Shown here: positions 29,303 through 38,365 of the stretch, piece by piece
Position numbering within the stretch: position 1 is the stretch's first letter
Layout of the letters: every line of letters starts with the position of its first letter
NCBI RefSeq assembly: GCF_019264355.1
Contig: NZ_JAHVAH010000001.1
Coordinates: forward strand, 728,001-792,000
DNA: 64,000 bases
Direction of reading: 5' to 3'
Source of the DNA: Sphingomicrobium clamense
GTDB lineage: Bacteria > Pseudomonadota > Alphaproteobacteria > Sphingomonadales > Sphingomonadaceae
Notes under the pieces: generated by a model
Told to the model about the DNA's origin: nothing
The model's input: only the letters and a program-made list of their open reading frames with translations
Database searches by the model: none
Made by a program: the position numbers and the translations under genes

Positions 29303-30234
29303 GCGTGGACAAGGACATCCATATCGTCGTGCTGATGGGCGGCTGGTCGGCGGAGCGCGATGTGTCGCTTTCCTCGGGCGAGGGCGTGGTGAAGGCACTG
29401 CGCGAGCGGGGCTTTTCCAACGTCACGCCGGTCGACATGGATCGCAAGGTCGCTACCGTGCTCACCGGACTGCGCCCCGATGTCGTATTCAATGCGCTCC
29501 ACGGGACGCCGGGCGAGGATGGCAGCGTGCAGGGCATGCTCGACCTGATGGACATTCCCTACACCCATTCGGGCGTGACGACCTCGGCCGTCGCGATCGA
29601 CAAGCAGCTGACCAAGGCGGTGCTCGAACCGCATGGCATCCCGATGCCGCCGGGAAAAATCGTCGAGAGCGAGAGCCTGTATGACGGCGACCCGATGCCG
29701 CGACCGTTCGTGCTCAAGCCCGTCGACGAAGGGTCGTCGGTGGGTGTCGCAATTGTGACCGAAGAGAGCAATTACGGGTCGCCCATCGCGCGTGATGCGA
29801 AGGGGCCGTGGCAGGATTTCGATCGACTGCTCGCCGAGGAATTTATTGCCGGGCACGAGCTGACGGTGGCGGTGCTGGGCGACGAGGCGCTTGAGGTGAC
29901 CGAGCTAAAGATCGAGAGCGGCTGGTACGACTACGAGCATAAATATACGGACGGGCAGACGGTCCACGAATGTCCCGCCGACGTGCCCCCCGAGATTGCC
30001 GAGGCGATGAAGAACTATGCGCTCGAGGCGCATCGCGTGCTCGGCTGCAAGGGCTGTTCGCGCTCCGACTTCCGTTGGGATGACACGCGCGGGCTGAACG
30101 GGCTCTTCCTGCTCGAAACCAATACGCAGCCCGGCATGACGCCGCTCAGCCTCGTGCCCGAACAGGCCAAGGCGCGCGGCATTTCCTATGGCGAATTGTG
30201 CGAGCGGCTGATCGAGGAGGCGCTGGCCCGGTGA
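29299..30234 (+). CDS. ddl: D-alanine--D-alanine ligase
   Basis: Ddl makes the D-Ala-D-Ala dipeptide used by MurF. The 311-aa ATP-grasp protein shows VLMGGWSAERDVSLSSG, FNALHGTPGEDG, KPVDEGSSVGVAIV, and LLETNTQPGMTPLSLVPEQ at the active site. It is the DdlB-type dcw copy, GTG-started in overlap with murB and overlapping ftsQ. Confidence 0.96.
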   Translation: MSVDKDIHIVVLMGGWSAERDVSLSSGEGVVKALRERGFSNVTPVDMDRKVATVLTGLRPDVVFNALHGTPGEDGSVQGMLDLMDIPYTHSGVTTSAVAIDKQLTKAVLEPHGIPMPPGKIVESESLYDGDPMPRPFVLKPVDEGSSVGVAIVTEESNYGSPIARDAKGPWQDFDRLLAEEFIAGHELTVAVLGDEALEVTELKIESGWYDYEHKYTDGQTVHECPADVPPEIAEAMKNYALEAHRVLGCKGCSRSDFRWDDTRGLNGLFLLETNTQPGMTPLSLVPEQAKARGISYGELCERLIEEALAR

Positions 30235-31100
30235 GCGCCAAGCACGTCAAACGCGCCGCGCCCAAGCGCAAGGCGGCCAAGCCCAGGGGCAAGACCAAGG
30301 CGGCGACCAAGAAGGTTGCCAAGGCGGTCGGCACCAGCCAGGCCAACGCCGACCGCGTGGCACGCGGGGCGTTAGTCGCGCTGGTTGCGGTGGTCGTGAT
30401 CGCGGTGCTGTTCGCCATGGGCGTGCCGGCGCAGGCGGGACGCGCGGCGGGCGAAGCGATCGGCGACATGGGGTTCAGGGTCGACCGGGTCGATGTGGTC
30501 GGGATCGAACAGATGGATTCGGCGCCCGTCTATGCACTTGCGTTCAGGACACGCGACCGCAATCCCGCGCTGCCGCTGGTCGATGTCGACGGGATCCGCG
30601 AACAATTGTTGAGCGAGGGATGGGTCAAGGATGCGCGCGTGTCGCGCCGCTATCCCGACACGCTGGTGATCGACATCGTGGAGCGCACGCCCGCGGCATT
30701 GTGGCAGGGGCAGCGCAGCCTGTTCCTGATCGACGAGGAAGGCGTGCTGCTCGACCGCGTGCCGATCGCCGAGATGCCCGACCTGCCGCTGCTGATGGGC
30801 GAGGGGGCCAACCGCCAATATCCCGCGCTGCGTCGCCTGCTCGACGAAGAGCCGGGGTTGAACGCGCAATTGGCCTCGGCGCGATGGGTCGGCGGACGAC
30901 GTTGGGACTTGAATGTCCAGACGGGCGAGATATTGGCGCTGCCCGAGGGCGAGGCCCAGGCCGCCGACGCCCTCGAAAAATTCATGCGCCAGGACCGCGC
31001 GACCCCGCTGCTGGGGATCGGGGTCGAGCGCTACGACTTGAGGATCGATGGACAGATGATCGCCCGCAGCCCAGCTCTCACGCAAGAGGCCGCGCGATAA
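30231..31100 (+). CDS. ftsQ: cell division protein FtsQ
   Basis: FtsQ is the periplasmic scaffold of the FtsQLB complex. The 289-aa protein has a long Lys/Arg/Ala-rich cytoplasmic tail (residues 1-40), one membrane helix (about 44-64), then the POTRA domain (FRVDRVDVVGIEQMDS) and FtsQ domain (VSRRYPDTLVIDIVERTPAALWQ). I use the GTG at 30231 overlapping the ddl stop. Its stop and the ftsA ATG share one base (TAATG). Confidence 0.92.
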   Translation: MSAKHVKRAAPKRKAAKPRGKTKAATKKVAKAVGTSQANADRVARGALVALVAVVVIAVLFAMGVPAQAGRAAGEAIGDMGFRVDRVDVVGIEQMDSAPVYALAFRTRDRNPALPLVDVDGIREQLLSEGWVKDARVSRRYPDTLVIDIVERTPAALWQGQRSLFLIDEEGVLLDRVPIAEMPDLPLLMGEGANRQYPALRRLLDEEPGLNAQLASARWVGGRRWDLNVQTGEILALPEGEAQAADALEKFMRQDRATPLLGIGVERYDLRIDGQMIARSPALTQEAAR

Positions 31101-32338
31101 TGGCGGACGATCGCGACCTCATCGCCGCGCTCGACATTGGTTCGTCCAAAGTGTCGGCGCTGATTTGCGAAAAAGACGACGAAGGCAATCTGCGAGTGCT
31201 CGGCACGGGGCAGCGCGAAAGCCGCGGGGTCAAGCGCGGCGCGATCGTCGACATGGACCTGTCCGAAGTCGCGGTGCGCGAGGCGGTCGACCTCGCCGAA
31301 CGCATGAGCGGGGTCACGATCGACGACGTCTGGGCGAGCTTTGCTGCAGGCGGGCTGACCAGCGACCTGGTCGAGGTCGATGTCGAACTGGGCGGGCATC
31401 CGGTCGAACAAGGCGATATCGAACGACTGTTGGCGGCGGGGCGCGAGGCGACCGACCGCGAGGATCAGGTCACGCTTCACGCGCATCCCGCGCTTTACAC
31501 GATCGATGGGGTGCAGGGGGTCAAGAACCCGCTCGGCCTCCACGCCGACCGGCTGGGCGTCGATATTCACGTCATCGCTGCCGACGAAGCGCCGCTTAAG
31601 AATGTCGATTTCGCGATCCGCTCGGCGCATCTGGGCGTCGGCGCGATCATCGCGGCGCCGGCCGCGAGCGCTCATGCCTGTCTCAGCGAGGACGAGCGCG
31701 ATCTTGGCGTGGCGCTGGTCGAGCTGGGCGCGGATATCACCAATGTGTCGCTCCATGCGGGCGGGATGCTGGTCGGGCTGCACACCATCCCGATCGGTGC
31801 GCGCGACGTGAGCGAGGATATCGCGATGGCGTTCGGCGTGCCGCGCCGCGATGCCGAGCGGATGAAATGCTACTACGGCAGCGCGATGCAGTCGCCGCGC
31901 GACAATGCCGAGATGATCGACGCGCTGGTCGGCGAGGGGCAGGAGCCCGTTCGCATCACCCGCGCGCAGCTGGTCAACGTCATCCGCCAGCGGATCGAGG
32001 AAATTTCGGGGCTGGTCGATGGGGCGCTCAAGGACATGGGCTTTTCGGGGCCGGTCGGACGGCAGGTGGTCATCACCGGCGGCGGCGCGGACCTCAAGAA
32101 CATGGCCGATTACATGCAGGGCGTGCTCGGACGGAACGTGCGGGTCGGTCGGCCCAAGGGGCTTCCGGGCCTGCCCGAGGCGATGCAGGGGCCCGGCTTC
32201 TCGACGCTGGTCGGGCTGGCGCGGCTTGCCGCGCGCGACCGCAGCGACGTGCGCGACCTGGCGCTCGGTGCGCTCGAGGAACAGCGCAAAGGCGGGCTTT
32301 TGGCGCGGCTGGTGAGAGTACTTCGCCAGGGCAGCTGA
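31100..32338 (+). CDS. ftsA: cell division protein FtsA
   Basis: FtsA is the actin-like protein that anchors FtsZ to the membrane. The 412-aa protein starts LIAALDIGSSKVSALI, has GVKRGAIVDM, the 1C subdomain, VVITGGGADLKNM in the second ATPase half, and ends with an amphipathic basic helix (KGGLLARLVRVLRQGS) that serves as the membrane-targeting sequence. The long upstream extension of the frame overlaps ftsQ and is not real. Followed by the 145-bp ftsZ control region. Confidence 0.95.
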   Translation: MADDRDLIAALDIGSSKVSALICEKDDEGNLRVLGTGQRESRGVKRGAIVDMDLSEVAVREAVDLAERMSGVTIDDVWASFAAGGLTSDLVEVDVELGGHPVEQGDIERLLAAGREATDREDQVTLHAHPALYTIDGVQGVKNPLGLHADRLGVDIHVIAADEAPLKNVDFAIRSAHLGVGAIIAAPAASAHACLSEDERDLGVALVELGADITNVSLHAGGMLVGLHTIPIGARDVSEDIAMAFGVPRRDAERMKCYYGSAMQSPRDNAEMIDALVGEGQEPVRITRAQLVNVIRQRIEEISGLVDGALKDMGFSGPVGRQVVITGGGADLKNMADYMQGVLGRNVRVGRPKGLPGLPEAMQGPGFSTLVGLARLAARDRSDVRDLALGALEEQRKGGLLARLVRVLRQGS

Positions 32339-32444
32339 ATCGGGACGGAACCGTTCCGATGTGTGCCATAATGAATCACTGATTCACTTTTTTGGACTCG
32401 TTAACATTTTTTGCTTTGTCCGCGAGTCGCGATGTGTCAGAATC
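32337..32444. promoter_or_regulatory. ftsZ promoter region with six GANTC sites and two palindromes
   Basis: GANTC sites lie at 32337-32341, 32373-32377, 32381-32385, 32395-32399, 32424-32428 and 32440-32444. Perfect palindromes CGGAACCGTTCCG (32346-32358) and TGAATCACTGATTCA (32372-32386) are present, the second containing two GANTC sites and followed by a T6 run. A CtrA-like half-site TTAACAT starts at 32401. This is the only substantial gap in the dcw cluster, so ftsZ is likely to have its own cell-cycle-controlled promoter here. Confidence 0.6.
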
Positions 32445-32483
32445 AGCCTAGTTTGAAGCAGTTGTGAGGGAATGGGGGATCTT

Positions 32484-33914
32484 ATGAGCATTGACCTGAT
32501 GCGGCCGGAAGTCGACGAGCTTCGTCCTCGGATCAGTGTCATCGGCGTCGGTGGCGCGGGCGGAAACGCCATTGCGAACATGATGAATGCGGACGTCCAG
32601 GGCGTCGAATTCCTCGTGGCGAATACCGATGCGCAGGCGCTCAACGCCTCGGATGCAGACACGCGCATCCAGCTGGGCATGAAGATCACCCAGGGTCTGG
32701 GCGCGGGTTCGCGTCCCGAAATCGGTCGCGCCGCGGCCGAAGAGACGATGGAAGAGATCGAGAAGACCCTTGAAGGCTCGCACATGTGCTTCATCGCCGC
32801 AGGCATGGGCGGCGGCACCGGCACGGGCGCCGCGCCGGTCATCGCCAAGGCTGCGCGCGACAAGGGGATCCTGACCGTCGGTGTCGTGACCAAGCCCTTC
32901 GCCTTCGAAGGCGCGCGCCGCATGCGCTCGGCCGAAAGCGGGCTCGAAGAGCTGCAGAAGCATGTCGACACGCTGATCGTCATTCCCAACCAGAATCTGT
33001 TCCGCCTCGCGACCGCCGACACCACCTTCAAGGAAGCCTTTGAAATGGCCGACGAGGTGCTGCAGCAGGGCGTGCGCGGCATCACCGACCTGATGGTCAT
33101 GCCGGGCCTGATCAACCTCGACTTCGCCGACGTTCGCTCGGTAATGGGCGAGATGGGCAAGGCGATGATGGGCACCGGCGAGGCCGAGGGCGACAATCGC
33201 GCCATCGAAGCCGCCGAGAAGGCCATCTCCAACCCGTTGCTCGACGGGGTGAGCATGAAGGGCGCCAAGGGCGTCATCATCTCAATCACCGGCGGCATGG
33301 ACATGAAGCTGATGGAAGTCGACGAGGCGGCCAGCCACATCAAGGAACTGGTCGACGACGACGCCAACATCATCTGGGGCAGCGCCTTCAACGACGACCT
33401 CGACGGCAAGATCCGCGTGAGCGTGGTCGCGACGGGTATCGACGGGCAGGCGGCGGCGATGCCGACGGGTGCGACCACGGCGACCGCAACGACCACGGGC
33501 GGCTCGATGAGCGGTTCGATGGGTGCGGGCAAGGTCTTCGCCTTCCCGGGCAAAGCTATGGGCGGCGCCGAGACGCCCACCACGCCGACCACCGAGGCCG
33601 ACACCGACATGGACGACGAGGACGAGGCGCTCGACCTGACCCAGGAGGCGGCCGACGACGAGGACGAGCTGCTGCTAGGCCAGGAAGATGCAGTGACCAC
33701 GCCGCCGATCGCCACGCCCGAAGCCAATGACGAGGACGACAACGTCCCCAATGCCGGGTTCAGCGGCGTGAAGGGCGAAGTCGAAAGCGGGACGCTATTC
33801 GAGCGGATGAGCTCGATCGCGCGGGGCGCTGCGACGGCGGAAGCCAAGGACGGCGAAGAAGCGCGCGATGCCATTGATATTCCGCGCTTTTTGAACCGCC
33901 AGAACAACCAGTAG
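32484..33914 (+). CDS. ftsZ: cell division GTPase FtsZ
   Basis: FtsZ forms the cytokinetic ring. The 476-aa protein (from [10 protein letters not shown]) has [14 protein letters not shown], the tubulin signature [10 protein letters not shown], and [22 protein letters not shown]. After residue ~320 comes a long acidic, Thr/Ala-rich linker and the conserved C-terminal peptide [11 protein letters not shown] that binds FtsA. An ATG four codons upstream (32472) is possible; I prefer 32484 because GGGGGA precedes it and homologues start MSI. lpxC, often next in other lineages, does not follow. Confidence 0.96.
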   Translation: MSIDLMRPEVDELRPRISVIGVGGAGGNAIANMMNADVQGVEFLVANTDAQALNASDADTRIQLGMKITQGLGAGSRPEIGRAAAEETMEEIEKTLEGSHMCFIAAGMGGGTGTGAAPVIAKAARDKGILTVGVVTKPFAFEGARRMRSAESGLEELQKHVDTLIVIPNQNLFRLATADTTFKEAFEMADEVLQQGVRGITDLMVMPGLINLDFADVRSVMGEMGKAMMGTGEAEGDNRAIEAAEKAISNPLLDGVSMKGAKGVIISITGGMDMKLMEVDEAASHIKELVDDDANIIWGSAFNDDLDGKIRVSVVATGIDGQAAAMPTGATTATATTTGGSMSGSMGAGKVFAFPGKAMGGAETPTTPTTEADTDMDDEDEALDLTQEAADDEDELLLGQEDAVTTPPIATPEANDEDDNVPNAGFSGVKGEVESGTLFERMSSIARGAATAEAKDGEEARDAIDIPRFLNRQNNQ

Positions 33915-34012
33915 GCCAATTTGGGTTAGTCGATGGGGGCCGTTCGTCGCACTGGCGGGGCGGCTCACCCTTAACGCGTTAGGAGTCAGCTACGCGCAAG
34001 GACTTGTCTGGC

Positions 34013-35575
34013 ATGAGGGCTGTCATGCGACATGAAATGATTCGCCGCGCGCGCGGGGCGCTCTGTGCTGCCGCTGCGACGCTGGCCGTGACACTTGCCT
34101 TGCCCGTAGCTGCCCAGCAGGCCGACCCTGCAGCGACGCTGACCGCCAATTTGCGGACGCTCGACCGCGATCCGAACAATTTTGCCGCGCTGATCGCGGC
34201 GGGTGACGCAGCGGTCGACGTGGGCGACCTGCGCACCGCGACGGGCCTGTTCGGGCGCGCCGCCGAGCGGTCGCCGAGCGCGTGGGAGCCGCAGGCGGGG
34301 TTCGGGCGCATTGCCGCCGCGCAGGGCGACCCGATGCCTGCCATGGGCTATTTCACCGAAGCGGTGCGCCGCGGGGGCGACGTGACACGCTTCGCGGTCG
34401 ATCGCGGGCTGGCAAAGGACCTGCTGGGCGACACGGCGGGTGCGCAGGCCGATTACCGGATGGGGCTTGGCCGCGAAGACGACGCCACCGCGCGTCGTCG
34501 CCTTGCCCTGAGCCTGGCGATCGACGGTGAACGCACGGCGGCGCTGGCCTTTCTCCAGCCGCTGATCAACGCCGGCGACCCTGCGGCGCGGCGCGTGCGA
34601 GCGTTCGTGCTGGCGCTGACGGGGGATCTCGACGGCGCGCGCAATGCGATCGAGCGCGAGATGCCGGGCGCGTCGGCGCAATTGACGCCGTTCTTGCAGA
34701 AGCTGCCGATCATCTCGCCCGCGCAGAAGGCTGCGGCGGTGCATCTGGGCATGTTCCCCGAAACCAGCGAAATCCGTCTGGCCGAGCGTCGAGCCAATGT
34801 CGCTGCGCCTTCGATCAGGCCGCCGGCCGCGCCGCAGGCGCAGGTGCAGGCGCAACGCAACGACACGCGTCGTAACGATCGGCGTTCCAGGCGCGGGCGC
34901 ACTGCCGAGACCAAGGTCGAGCGCAATCTCGAAGTCACTTACGAGCCGGTCGAACGCCCGGCGCTCACGGTCGAATATGAGCCGCTCGAGCGCGCGACGA
35001 CCGCGCCGCCGGCCGAGGCGGTTCGCGACGTGGCGCTCCCGGCGGCGCGCGAGAGCCAGCTGTCGACCGTGGTTCAGGAGCAAAGGCCGACCAATGAGGG
35101 GCGCAGCGGAGAGCGGCTGGCCAGCATCGACCAGCTGCTGACCCAGCCGGCGTCCGCGACCACGCCGCCGCCCTCGCAACCGCGCTACGAGGCGCCGCCA
35201 CCCTCGCGCCCCAAATTCGAGGCCACGCCGCAGCCCAAGGTGGAGGAAGAGGCTCCGCCGCCGCCGCCCAAGCCCAAACCCGCGCCGCCCAAGCCGGACA
35301 TCGGCACCGAGGGCACCTGGTGGGTGCAACTGGCGGGCGGCTCGCGCGCCGACGGGATGAGCCGCGAATGGCGCCGCCTCAAGGGTGAGGCCGGATCGCT
35401 GCTCAACGGGCAGACCCCGTATGTTACCGATGGTGTGCGTTATTTCCGCCTGCTGGTCGGGCCCTTTTCTTCCCGTGACAAAGCGCAGGAATTGACCAAT
35501 AAGCTGCGCGGCAATGGCATCGACGTCTTCACCTATCGGCGCAATCCCGCCGCGCTCAAGATCACGCCACTCTAG
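34013..35575 (+). CDS. secreted TPR/SPOR-domain protein
   Basis: The ~520-aa protein has a signal peptide (RGALCAAAATLAVTLALPVAAQQ). TPR-like helical repeats cover residues ~35-250, followed by a long Pro/Arg/Glu-rich linker and a C-terminal SPOR domain (WWVQLAGGSRADGMSREW to ITPL) that would bind denuded septal glycan. Its place after ftsZ fits a division-site role. The start is uncertain: ATGs at 34013, 34025 and 34037 and a TTG at 34004 are all in frame. The last 62 bases overlap the dgt reading frame. Confidence 0.75.
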   Translation: MRAVMRHEMIRRARGALCAAAATLAVTLALPVAAQQADPAATLTANLRTLDRDPNNFAALIAAGDAAVDVGDLRTATGLFGRAAERSPSAWEPQAGFGRIAAAQGDPMPAMGYFTEAVRRGGDVTRFAVDRGLAKDLLGDTAGAQADYRMGLGREDDATARRRLALSLAIDGERTAALAFLQPLINAGDPAARRVRAFVLALTGDLDGARNAIEREMPGASAQLTPFLQKLPIISPAQKAAAVHLGMFPETSEIRLAERRANVAAPSIRPPAAPQAQVQAQRNDTRRNDRRSRRGRTAETKVERNLEVTYEPVERPALTVEYEPLERATTAPPAEAVRDVALPAARESQLSTVVQEQRPTNEGRSGERLASIDQLLTQPASATTPPPSQPRYEAPPPSRPKFEATPQPKVEEEAPPPPPKPKPAPPKPDIGTEGTWWVQLAGGSRADGMSREWRRLKGEAGSLLNGQTPYVTDGVRYFRLLVGPFSSRDKAQELTNKLRGNGIDVFTYRRNPAALKITPL

Positions 35576-36719
35576 GCTCGCCGCCGACCCTGCGTCGGCC
35601 CGGCGCGTCCATGCGGAAGACGATCGCGGACCACGCGGCCCGCGCGACGCCTTCCAGCGCGATCGCGACCGCATCATTCACTCGGTGGCTTTCCGTAGGC
35701 TGCGGCACAAGACGCAGGTCTTCGTCGCGCCCGACGGCGATCATTACCGCGTCCGCCTGACCCACAGCCTGGAGGTCGCGCAGATCGGCCGCGCAATGGC
35801 GCGCGCGCTGGGGCTGAACGAGGACCTGACCGAGGCATTGTGCCTGGCGCACGACCTGGGTCATCCGCCCTTCGGACATGGCGGCGAGGATGCGCTCGAT
35901 CGCAAGCTGGAGACGGCCGGTGGCTTTGATCATAACGGCCACTCGCTGCGCATCGTGACGCTGCTCGAGGCGCCCTATCCGGGGTTTGACGGGCTCAACC
36001 TGTCGGATGCTACACTGGACGGGCTGGCCAAGCATAACGGGCCGGTCGCCAACCCCGAATGGGCGATGGCGGAGGCGGCCAACGCCAATGGCATCGACCT
36101 TTCCGGCTGGCCGAGCCTGGAAGCGCAGGTCGCGGCAATCGCCGACGACATCGCCTACGACAATCACGACATCGATGACGGGCTGCGCGCGGGTATCCTC
36201 GACCTCGACACGTTGCTTGGGCTGCCGATGGTTGGCGAGCATTGGGAAGCGATCGAGGCGCGTCACCCGGGGCTCGACGCCGACCGCAAGCAATGCGCGC
36301 TGGTGCGTGACCAGATCGGCACGATGGTCGGTGACGTGCTCGATGAAACGCGGCGGCGGATTGACTCGGCCGGGGTGGAGACGGCGGACGACGTGCGCGC
36401 GCATGACGCGCCGCTGGTCGGCTTCTCCAGCGACATGGCGGCGAACGAGCGGGCGCTCAAGAAGCATATGTACAAGCATCTCTACGACAGCGCTGCGCTG
36501 CGTCCGATCCGGCGCAAGGCGCAGGAGATCGTCGGCAATCTCGCCAGCGCCTTCATCGAGGGAGACGCGCCGCTTCCCGACGGATGGCAGCGCCACGATG
36601 ACGAGCGAGGACGCCTGCGCGGTATCGGCGACTATATCGCCGGGATGACCGACCCGTTCGCGATCAGCGCGCACGAGAAATTGGTGGGTCCGGCGAGCCT
36701 GCCCAAGGACCGTTTTTGA
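35514..36719 (+). CDS. dgt: dGTP triphosphohydrolase-like protein
   Basis: This is an HD-domain dNTP triphosphohydrolase of the dGTPase type-2 family, which degrades dNTPs to deoxynucleosides and triphosphate. The 401-aa frame shows FQRDRDRIIHSVAFRRLRHKTQVF, the metal-binding RLTHSLEVAQIGR, LAHDLGHPPFGHGGEDAL and IADDIAYDNHDIDDG. Homologues usually begin just before LAADPASARR, and no standard start codon exists there in this frame. The ATG at 35514, inside the SPOR gene, is therefore used. Confidence 0.9.
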   Translation: MASTSSPIGAIPPRSRSRHSRLAADPASARRVHAEDDRGPRGPRDAFQRDRDRIIHSVAFRRLRHKTQVFVAPDGDHYRVRLTHSLEVAQIGRAMARALGLNEDLTEALCLAHDLGHPPFGHGGEDALDRKLETAGGFDHNGHSLRIVTLLEAPYPGFDGLNLSDATLDGLAKHNGPVANPEWAMAEAANANGIDLSGWPSLEAQVAAIADDIAYDNHDIDDGLRAGILDLDTLLGLPMVGEHWEAIEARHPGLDADRKQCALVRDQIGTMVGDVLDETRRRIDSAGVETADDVRAHDAPLVGFSSDMAANERALKKHMYKHLYDSAALRPIRRKAQEIVGNLASAFIEGDAPLPDGWQRHDDERGRLRGIGDYIAGMTDPFAISAHEKLVGPASLPKDRF

Positions 36720-36720
36720 G

Positions 36721-37383
36721 ATGCCGCGCGCGGCGATCATCGGGGCGACCGGGCTGATCGGGTCCGAGTTCGTCAAGCGCTGGCCGGAGAGCGAACCGCT
36801 GTTGGCGCTGGGGCGCAAGGGCAGTCTTCCCGATCATTCCGATTGGCGGATCAAATATGGCGGGATGGATGAGTGGCCGCGCCTGCTGGAGGGTGAGCAG
36901 GTCGACGTCGCCATCGCCACCATCGGCACGACCTGGGCCAAGGTCGGCAACTGGGACAGGTTCGAAGCGATCGACCGCCACGCGGTGACCGGCTTTTTGC
37001 GTGCGGCCAAGGAAGCTGGCGCACGCCATGCGATCGTCGTGTCCTCGACCATGGCCGATGCCGACAGTCGCAATCAGTATCTGGCGATCAAGGGGCGAAT
37101 GGAGGCCGATGCGAAGGCATTGGGCTTTGCGCGGCTCGACATCGTGCGGCCCGGCCTGCTGCGCGGGCAGCGTGGGGCGGAACGCCGTTGGAAGGAGCGG
37201 CTGGGTATTCTTGTGTCGCCACTGGTCAATGCGCTGCTCCACGGACGCCTGCACAAATATCGCGCGATCGATGCCGCCGTCGTGGCCGCAGCGATGGTCC
37301 GCCTAGCGCTTGGCGAAGGCGATGGAACGCGCGTTCTGCACAACCGCGACCTGATGGAACTGGCCGAAAACGGGACGGCCTGA
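36721..37383 (+). CDS. TIP30/HTATIP2-like NAD(P)-binding protein
   Basis: The 220-aa protein is an atypical short-chain dehydrogenase-like Rossmann protein. It has AAIIGATGLIGSEFVKRW with the GxxGxxG loop, ATIGTTWAKVGNWDRFEAID, VVSSTMADADSRNQYL and a YLAIKGRMEADAK segment like the YxxxK pair of the family. This layout matches bacterial HTATIP2/TIP30 homologues whose substrate is unknown. It starts one base after the dgt stop, so the two are in one transcript. Confidence 0.75.
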   Translation: MPRAAIIGATGLIGSEFVKRWPESEPLLALGRKGSLPDHSDWRIKYGGMDEWPRLLEGEQVDVAIATIGTTWAKVGNWDRFEAIDRHAVTGFLRAAKEAGARHAIVVSSTMADADSRNQYLAIKGRMEADAKALGFARLDIVRPGLLRGQRGAERRWKERLGILVSPLVNALLHGRLHKYRAIDAAVVAAAMVRLALGEGDGTRVLHNRDLMELAENGTA

Positions 37384-37451
37384 TCCCCGCGATTTCCCGA
37401 ATCGATTAACTTTTGGTATACCACGCTCGTACTGAGTGAGGGGTGAGCTCC

Positions 37452-37994
37452 ATGTCGTTACTGATTGCGGCGCTGTTGATGGTTGCCGGGACGGAGGGTT
37501 CCGACAAGGAATCGCCGACCGACTTCGGTGTGCGCGAGGTCAATGTGACCAGCCACGGTTTCAAGGCCGTCAATATGCCGCCGGTGATCACGCCGCTGGC
37601 TGGCGCAGCATTCAACATGTCGTCGGCTGCCGCGCTCGGCGCGCGGTTCGGCATTGTCACCTCGACCTATCGCAACCCCGCGCATAACCGCCGCGTCGGC
37701 GGTGCACCCAACAGTTACCACCTGCGCAATCGCGCGATCGACATTGCGCGGCGCCCGGGTGTCACGCATCGCCAGATCGATGCCGCCTATCGCGCGGCGG
37801 GCTATCGCCTGGTCGAGAGCCTCGATGAAGGCGACCACAGCCATTTCGCCTTTGCGGGGCGGGGCGAGGATAGCGTGGTGCAGACCATCGCGACCGCGCC
37901 GGTCGTCGCCCAAACGCCGGGCGCGACGATGGTGCCGACCGGTGACAAGCCCACCGACTTCCGCATCGTGTTCGCGCCCAAGTCGTCCGACTAG
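37452..37994 (+). CDS. M15-family D-Ala-D-Ala carboxypeptidase-like protein
   Basis: The 180-aa protein has a short hydrophobic N terminus (SLLIAALLMVAG, weak signal) and a peptidase M15_3-like zinc domain. STYRNPAHNRRVGGAPNSYH and RAIDIA supply the first histidine and aspartate; DHSHF supplies the last histidine. Substrate is probably a peptidoglycan peptide. The ATG at 37452 has GGTGAG five bases upstream; a GTG at 37443 is possible. Its TAG overlaps the stop of the convergent DUF6768 gene by sharing CTAG. Confidence 0.75.
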   Translation: MSLLIAALLMVAGTEGSDKESPTDFGVREVNVTSHGFKAVNMPPVITPLAGAAFNMSSAAALGARFGIVTSTYRNPAHNRRVGGAPNSYHLRNRAIDIARRPGVTHRQIDAAYRAAGYRLVESLDEGDHSHFAFAGRGEDSVVQTIATAPVVAQTPGATMVPTGDKPTDFRIVFAPKSSD

Positions 37995-38365
37995 CCCTCC
38001 TTCTTAGCCACCAGCAGCAACTCCATCCGCTTGAGCTGACGCTCGAGCCGGTTGATGTGCATTTGCGGCCAGAAGGTCAGCTTCATGGTCAGCGAGGCAA
38101 GAAAGGCGACGGCGGCGGGTAGGCCCCAGCGCAAGGCTTCGAGCTCGGTCTCGGCGCGGAAAAAGTGAATCGCGGCCCAGACCGAAACCAGAAACAGCGC
38201 GAACTGGACGATGAAGAGAATGGTCGCCGCCCACCAAGTATTGCCCTTGAAGATCGAGAAAGCCTGCTCGAAATAGCCGGGCTCTTCCAGCCCATCCCAG
38301 TCGGCGACCAGGTCGCGTTCCTCGGCCTCGAGCGCGGCGCGGATGCGTTCGTCGATGTTGGTCAT
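37991..38365 (-). CDS. DUF6768-family membrane protein, partner of the ECF sigma factor
   Basis: The 124-aa protein starts TNIDERIRAALEAEERDLV, then EEPGYFEQAFSIFKG and two transmembrane helices (about residues 45-68 and 75-95), ending in a basic helix. Proteins of this family are found next to ECF sigma genes in Alphaproteobacteria and probably act as membrane regulators, although they lack a classical zinc anti-sigma motif. AAGGAG lies eight bases before the ATG, which overlaps the sigma gene stop (ATGA). Confidence 0.75.
   Translation of the reverse strand: MTNIDERIRAALEAEERDLVADWDGLEEPGYFEQAFSIFKGNTWWAATILFIVQFALFLVSVWAAIHFFRAETELEALRWGLPAAVAFLASLTMKLTFWPQMHINRLERQLKRMELLLVAKKEG

Noticed and set aside
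33971-33983. TTAACGCGTTA palindrome after ftsZ as a CtrA site
   Set aside because: CtrA sites need TTAA-N7-TTAA spacing; here the half-sites are three bases apart.
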